DNA of 64,000 bases from Fluviispira vulneris (GTDB lineage: Bacteria > Bdellovibrionota_B > Oligoflexia > Silvanigrellales > Silvanigrellaceae), in contig NZ_JACRSE010000006.1 of the NCBI RefSeq assembly GCF_014281055.1, positions 62,001 through 126,000 of the forward strand. Direction: 5' to 3'. Below are positions 24,228 through 33,200 of the stretch, piece by piece. Each line of letters begins with the position of its first letter. The stretch's first letter is position 1. A program made the position numbers and the translations under genes. The notes beneath the pieces were generated by a model, which worked only from the letters and a program-made list of their open reading frames with translations, was not told the DNA's origin and did not search any database.

Positions 24228-27200
24228 ATGAATAATACAGTTGAACTTACTCCTTACCATCTGTTGTTCTATTTTGAATGGAAACTGAATCCAACTCGAA
24301 CAGATTATCATATTGTTATAGACCAGGCTTTAGAAGGAGAATTGAATGTAGAGAGACTAAATCGTTCACTTAAAAGATTTATTTCTGAATTCTATTTAAT
24401 GAATTCTCATGTCGAAGATAGCAATGGCAAATATTTTTGGACCAACAATACTAGTATACAAGAATTAAAGTATTATGAAAATGGCTGTGAAGCAAATGAA
24501 CTAAAGAACTTTATAAGTAAAGATTTTGATCTTGAAAATGGATGCTTATATCGGTATATATTAATAAAAAATGATGAAAAAAAATTCAGATTCATATTTA
24601 TATTGCAACATATATTAATTGACGGTTCATCTTTAGAAACATTATATAATGAAATTTCTAAATATTATAACAATGAAAATTATTCTTATGCGATAACTGT
24701 AAATGAACAAGAAAAAAATTTACAGAATATTTCATTATATTTAAAAGAAAAAATTAAAAATAATTATGAAAAATACAAGAATTTTTGGGATAAATCTTTA
24801 CTAAACATTGAGCCTATTGATCTTAAATTTTTAAAATATTCAGAACCTCTAAAAAACAAAATTAAATCTGATGGAATAAATATACAAGAATTATTTAAAA
24901 TTCACGAAATAAACTTTAGTTTTGATAAAATATTTTTAGAAAAGATAAAAAATATTATTTCAAATTACAAAATAACACCTTATTCATTTTCAAACATTAT
25001 ATTTGCAATAACAATATTTAAATTCACTAAAACAGAAAATTTTTGTATTCCATATCCTGTTGCCATTAGGGAAGGAGTAGATCTTATTTATGGTGGAAAT
25101 GTCAATACATGTTTACTTCCATTCCATTTAAATAACGATCTAAATATTGTGGACATAATTCATAAAAATAAAGAATTTATACATTCTCTTAAAACAGAAA
25201 ATATAAAACAAAGTTATTTTCCAATTTATGAATTAGAATTAAAAGACAAGGGAGAGATTCTTAATTTAACATTTGCAAGCACTAATTTACAAAATATGAC
25301 TTTATCATTTGAAAACATAAAAGCACAAGTTGGTCACAATTCATTCATTGCCTTAGCAAATGATATTTCATTTGGATACGAAGAAAAATATGGAGAATTA
25401 CATTTTAGAGTTTATTTCAAATGCGACAAAGTCTCAATTGAATTAATGAATAATTTTTGCAAAATATATGATAATTTATATTCTCAAATTATAAATAACT
25501 TAATAGAAAGTAAAAAAGGTAAAAAACTCAAAAATATTAACGATTATTATTTAATACCTTATGAAGGTTATTATAAATATTTTGATAATGTTAATTCAAA
25601 AAATATTGAAAATCCAGACAAAAGAGTCATTACTCAATGTTTTGAAGAGCAGGTTTTAAAAACTCCGCATAATATTGCTCTCGTAAGTAATAAGGATAAA
25701 CTAACATATTCCGAATTAAATTTACGAGCTAATCAACTTGCTCATTACTTAAAAGATAAATACGATATTAAAGCAGATGATTTAGTCGCCCTTTGCCTCA
25801 AACGCGATGAGCATATGCTAATTAGTATTCTTGCTGTTCTTAAAGCAGGAGCGGCTTATGTGCCCATGGATCCTGAATATCCAATGGATAGGATAGAATA
25901 TATTCTAGAAGACACGGGTACAAAATTATTATTAACCAATGAATCGCAAAAAGAATTATTTTTTAAAGAAAGTTTACAAAAAGTAAATATAGAATTCATC
26001 GACAGTAAAAATCTTGAATATACTTTACAGAAGCAAAATCAAGGCAATTTAACAACAAAAATCGAGAACCATCATTTAGCATATGTGATTTACACTTCAG
26101 GAACCACAGGAAAACCTAAGGGAGTTCTGATTGAACACGCAGGCGTTGTAAATTTGATTGTAAACCAAGGGAATTTAATTGCAGAAGAGTTCAAAGAAAA
26201 TAAATATATTTCTGTACTCTGGTTTGCAAATTATGTATTTGATGCACATGTTTGGGAGTTATCATCGAGTATTTTTCATGGACATTGTTTATATATAGTT
26301 GCAAATGAAGTTCGAAAAGACCTTCATTTTCTGTCTGAATATGTCAAAGAACATCAAATAAACTATGCGGTCCTACCTCCATCGTTGCTAGATAAAGACA
26401 ATCTATTAGAAATCGATCTCCTCACAGTGGCTGGAGATAAATTCAACAAAAATATTCTAGAAAATTATTTAAATCATCACAAAAAAGTGATAAATGCATA
26501 TGGACCAACCGAAACTACAGTTATGAGCGCTTATCATCAATATCATTCTCCAGAAGAAGTAAACCAAATTGGAAATGCAATTAGAAATCATAAACTTTAT
26601 GTGTTAGACAATCATTTAAATTTACTTCCTGTTGGAGCAATTGGAGAACTTTTTATAGGCGGCGTTGGGGTTGCAAGGGGGTATTTAAATAGACCTGAAC
26701 TTACTGCAGAGAAATTTATCGTCAATCCATACCAAACAGAGCAAGAAAAGTTATCCAATTTTAACTCCCGTCTTTATAAAACAGGGGATCTTGTGCGTCT
26801 GTTGCCCAACGGATGTTTTGAGTATATTGGACGGAATGATACCCAGGTTAAAATCCGTGGCTATAGGATAGAACTTGAAGAGATTGAAAGTGCCATTTTA
26901 GGTTTTAAAAATATCAAACAAGCAGCAGCAATTGCAAAAGCTCTGGGAGAGAGTAACTCAGATCATAAATCTCTTATTTGTTACTATGTCTCGCATGAAG
27001 AAATAAATGAAAAAGAACTAAAAGAATATCTATCAACCTGTTTACCTGATTATATGCTGCCAAATTATTTTGTTTACTTAAAAGAAATCCCATTAACTGT
27101 GAATGGTAAACTGGATAAAAAGGCTCTCCCTGATCCAACAATTCGGCAAGAAGAAAATTTTGTCGCTCCAAGAAATGAGTTGGAAAAAAATATCTGTGCA

Positions 27201-30200
27201 ATATGGGAAAGTGTTTTAGGATTGCCCAAATATTCTGTCGGAATAAAAAGTGATTTTTTTAGTTTGGGTGGGGATAGCATTATAAGCATTCAAATCGTTG
27301 GACGTATGCGCTCGCAATTGGGTTTGGTTGTCAGTGTTAAAGATATTTTCAAATATAAATGCATTGAACTCTTATCTGAGCATATAAAAAATAATTCTAA
27401 TTCTAAAGACATTGAAATAAAAAGAGAAGAAGGAATATTATCAGGAAAAGTTCCGCTTTTACCTATACAAGAATGGTTTTTCTCTCAAGAATTTAAGGTA
27501 CCAGAGCATTGGAATCACTCTTTTTTAATTAAAACTCCATTATTGGATATAGAAAAATTAAAAAATTCAATATGCAAACTAATAGAACATCATGATGCTT
27601 TCCGCTTGGGTTATACCTTTGAGAATAAAACTTGGAAGCAATCATACCTTGCCAATATTTCTTTACCTGAAATAAAGTATTTGGATATTGGATTATTGAA
27701 GGAAAAAGAAGGAACAGAAATATATAACCAAAAATTAATTGAGATATTTACAAGTTGGCAAAGCAACTTTAGTTTAGAAAAAGGCTTTCTATTTAGTTTT
27801 GGATATATAGAAGGTTTTCAAGACAAAACAGCCCGCATTTTTGTTTCGATGCACCATTTGATTGTTGATGCTGTCAGTTGGCGCATTATAGTTGAAGATT
27901 TGCAGTCAATTTATGCACAAAAGAAATTACCAAAAAAAGGAACAAGTTATAGGCAATGGGAAGAGGGACTTAAAAAATACTCTACATTTATTGACCATGA
28001 AAAAGATTATTGGGAAAGAAATTTAATACAGATTCGAGAATTTAATTTATCTTTAAAATCAATATATCAAAAAGAATTATTAACAGACGATAATCTAAAC
28101 ATTGCTGAATTTAGACTCCCTGAAAACCTGACTCTAAAACTATTAACTGAATGCAATAAGGCATATAAAACAGAAATAAATGATATTTTAATAGCCGCTT
28201 TCATTGCAGCCATCAAAAAGCAAACAAGACTTGAACATCTGGCCATTTTACTTGAAGGACATGGACGCGAAGAAATTGATCCAAGCTATGACCTTACAAA
28301 AACAATAGGTTGGTTCACTAGTATGTATCCTGTTTGCTTTGCAGCAAATGATGAACTTGAAAAATTAGTTGTTAATGTAAAAGAATCCCTTAAGCAAGTT
28401 CCCAATAAAGGGATTGGTTATTCTGCACTTTATTCCTATGTTGAAAATGAATTGCCATGCATAAGCTTTAACTATCTTGGGCAGTTTGAAAATGAAAGCA
28501 AAGTTGATTATTCCAGCAGCAATTGGCAGATTGTAAGTGAAAATAGTGGTGTTTCTATAAATCCAATCAATAGATTGAAACATACCATTGCCGCAAATGG
28601 GCTGATTATAAATGGTTCACTTTCTTTTTTAATAGACACAAAACTTGATAAAGAAACAACCAATCAATTGGCACTCTATTTTAAGGATTATCTTTCTAGC
28701 ATCATATTGCATCTATCCGACTTTAAACGCTGTTACTTAACAAGAAGTGATATCGGGAATATTATCAATCATTCTTACTTGGATACCCTTCAAAAAGAAA
28801 AAGAAGTTGAAAATATATATTTGGCAAATAGTTTACAACAAGGATTTGTTTATCATGCCTTAAATCAAGGTGACATCGATGATGCTTATTTTGTGCAAAT
28901 TGTTTGGAATTATAAGAATTCATTAAAACCTGAGTATTTACATGAAGCCTGGAATCATGCTGTTTCTAAATATGATGTACTCCGTTTACGCTTTGCTTGG
29001 GATGAGGAACTTGTCCAAGTTATTGATAAAAATGGAAAGATTGATTGGAAATATTTTGACTTAACGGATATTAAAGAATCTTTTAAGCAAAAAAAATATA
29101 TTAAAGAATTTCAAGAAAAAGATAGAAAAAATAAATTCCAATTAGACAAAGGAAATTTAGCTCGTGTTTCTTTGTTTAAACTCTCAGAAGATGAATACAC
29201 CTGCATTTTAAGTAACCACCATGCGATTCTTGATGGTTGGAGCTTACCTGTCTTATTAAATTATATTCATAAAACATATTTAAATTTGATAGATAATAAA
29301 ATAATAGAAATAGGATATGATCCTACTTATGGAGAAGCTCAGTTATATTTTAATGAGCACAAAGATGCGAATATAAACTTTTGGAAAAACTATGTCAAAG
29401 AAATTGAAAATGACATCGATTTAAATGGTTTGCTCTCACAAGAAGCTAAGAAAAATTTGCTTTCATTTAATGGATATAAGCATGTTAAAAATCCTCAACA
29501 AAAAGAAATTATCTGTGAAGAAAATTTATACTTTGAATTAAAGAAAATATGCCAATCTCGTTCTGTTACCATAAATGCCATGCTTCAGTATGTCTGGCAT
29601 AAAGTTTTAAGTGTTTATGGCAACGGTTTAAAAACAACTATTGGGACAACAGTTTCAGGACGTAACATTCCGGTTAAAGACATTGATAGTTCTGTGGGTT
29701 TATTTATCAACACCCTTCCTCTGATTGTCAATCACAATGCTAATCCTGAAAAAAAAGTTATTGACTGCGTGATAGAAATTCAAGATCAAATTAATGAAAT
29801 AAATTCACGGAGTATCGTAAATTTATCTACTCTTCAAAAGAATGGAGAGAGGTTGTTTGATTGCATCTTTGTTTTTGAAAATTATCCAAGTGATCACTCT
29901 GATGATTTATCAAAAAGAATAAATACAGAAATTCAAATGGAAGAGATATTCGAAACTCTTGATTATCCATTTACAATGATCGTTTATGAAACTGAGAAAC
30001 AGTTGCATTGCAAATTAAAATTCGCAGGCGAATTATTTGAAACCAATACTATTGAAAAAATGCTTGGCCTGATGAAACAATTATTGATGCAAATTGCTAA
30101 CGATCAAAATATCCTTGTCCATTCATTGAAATATTTAAATGAATATGAATTTGAAAAAATTCTTGGTGAACGGAATTCAACGAGCAAGCCCAGATTGAAG

Positions 30201-33200
30201 CAAAAAAATATCGTTCAACTTTTCGAAGAGCGGGTTTTAAATACCCCACATAATATTGCTCTCATAAGTGAAAAGAATATACTAACATATTCCGAATTAA
30301 ATTTACGGGCTAATCAACTTGCCCATTATATGAAAGATAAATATGCCATTAAAACAGATGATCTTATTGCCCTTTGCCTAGAGCGCGATGAACATATGTT
30401 AATCAGTATTCTAGCTGTCCTCAAAGCAGGAGGGGCATATGTGCCCATGGATCCTGAGTATCCAATGGAAAGGATAGAATATATTCTAGAGGACACGGCT
30501 GCAAAAGTCTTATTAACCAATGAATCCCATAAAGAATTATTCCATAATAAAAATTTACAAAAAGTAAATATAGAACTTATCGATAGTAAAAATCTTGAAT
30601 ATACATTACAGAAGCAAAATCAAGGCAATCTAACAACACAAATCGGCAGCCATCATTTAGCATATGTGATTTACACTTCGGGAACCACAGGTAAACCCAA
30701 AGGGGTTATGATGGGACATGAAAGTTGTAGCAACCGCATCTTATACATGATTAAAGAAAATGAAATGACAGTCGAAGATATCTTCCTATTTAAGACAAAT
30801 TTAGTCTTTGATGTTTCATTTTCAGATATATTCACAACCCTACTATCTGGGGCGAAATTAATTATTACTCAGAAAATCTTTGATTTAGACGAAATTGAAA
30901 GATTGATATTAAGTTATAATGTAACAATATGTCATTTTGTTCCCTCACAATTTAAATTATTTTTAGATGAAGTAAAAATTGATAACCTAAAATCATTAAA
31001 TAAAGTTATGTTTAGTGGGGAAGAATTTGATCCACGACTTATTAAAAAAGAATTTAGAAGTAATAGAACATTTTTGAATTATTACGGACCAACAGAAACA
31101 GGTGAAGTGACTGTAAAAAAATATAATTCAGATTTTGATTTTGATCTTAAAAATTCTTCTATTGGAAAAGTTTTTGATTACTCTAAAATCTTTGTCTTGG
31201 ATAAAAACCTTATTCCTTTACCAATTAATAGTGTTGGAGAGCTTTATATTACTGGTGTAAGTGTCGCTCATGGATATTTAAACAAGTTAGAATTAACTGC
31301 GGAAAGATTTATAACCAATTCACTGCAAACAACAAGTGAAAAAAAATTAAATATAAATAGTTATTTATATAAAACTGGAGATCTTGTCCGTTTGCTTGAA
31401 AATGGTGAATTGGAATACATTGGACGCAACGACTTACAAGTAAAAATCAGAGGCTTTCGTATTGAACTCAGTGAAATAGAAAATGCAGTGCTTTGTTTTA
31501 ACGGAATAAAGCAAGCTGTAGTCATCGTTAAAAATATCGGGAATGATGAATTAAATAAAGTAATAATTTGCTACTACATATCAGAAATACAGATAGATAT
31601 TAAAGAATTAACTCAATTTTTATCCACGAAATTACCAGACTATATGATCCCTGGTTTCTTTATGCAATTAAGTACCTTACCTTTAACAATAAATGGTAAG
31701 CTAGATAAAAGAGCACTTCCGGACGTTAATTTGAAAAGTATTAACGAATTTGAAGCACCTCAGAGTGAAATGGAGAAAAATATAGCTTCCATTTGGGAAG
31801 AAGTTTTATGTTTAGAAAAAGGATTAGTTGGTATTAAGAGTGATTTTTTCAGTTTAGGCGGTAACAGTATTACTGCAATTAAATTACTCAATCGCATAAA
31901 TAAAGAATTAGATTTAAATATATCCTTAAAAGATTTTTTAGCCTCAAAGAATATAAAAAATATAGTACAAGAATTATTGCTAAAGCGCGGAAATAACATT
32001 AAAATTGAAAAATCTGTATTTAAAAATACAGAAGAGCAAATACTGTCCTTTGCGCAAGAACGTCTTTGGTTTATAGATAAGTTTGAAAACGGGCTAAACA
32101 GTTATAATATTCCTATGCTCTATAAGCTTTCTGCAAATACGAATGAACAATCATTGCTCCTTTCATTACAAGAGATTATCTCAAGGCATGAAGTTTTGAG
32201 AAGTGTCATTAAGGATTCAGTAGAGGGCAATGCCTATCAAGAAGCCCTCTTTGATAATGGAAAATTTTTTCAACTGTGTAGAATTGAATGCGATTCAAAA
32301 AAGAACTTTGAAGAAAAATTGAAAGAAAAAATAAATCATACTTTTAATTTAAATCTAGATATTCCAATAAGTGGATGTATCTATATTTTGAAAGATGATA
32401 ATGGCACAAGAGAGAAGTTTTTAAATATAACTATCCATCATATTGCATTTGATGGTTGGTCAACGGAAGTCTTTCTAAATGAATTATTAAGCTACTACGA
32501 TTATTTTGAAAAGAACGAGCAATCAAAAAAAATCTCGCCCTTAGATCTTCAATACAAAGATTTTGCAAGATGGCAAAAAAATTATTTGCAAGGCCAAATC
32601 TTAGAACAGGAAATGAAGTTTTGGAAAGATAAATTATCTGGAATCGAAGCGTTAGACCTTCATTTAGATAAGCAAAGACCATTGCATATTGATTATAAAG
32701 GCCAGAATGTTTTCTTTGAGCTAGATAGACAATTATCAGATGATTTAAGAATAGTTTCAAAAAATTTGGATCTTTCCAAGTATAGCTTATTCTTATCCTC
32801 TTATTATTTAATGTTAAGCTGTATCAGTGGACAAAAAGACATCGTAGTTGGCTCTCCCATTGCCAACCGCCATTTTCCGAAAATAGGAGAAATAATAGGT
32901 TATTTTGTCAATACAATTGTGTTACGTGCCAAAATAGATCCAGAGCTATGCTTAGTTGATTTTATAAAAGCTGTCGGAAAAGAAGTTATTGAGGCTCAAC
33001 AGCACCAAGACTTACCTTTCGAAAAGCTCGTTGTAGAAATATCGCCTGAACGTGACCCTTCCAAACACCCAATTTTCCAAGTTATGTTTGAAATGAATGC
33101 TTTCCAAGAGAATGTAAAGGATAACAAATATTTAAATTTTATTGAAAAAACTTCAGAATGTGATGAAATAATAAATCAAATGTATTCTCCTGCTAAGTTT

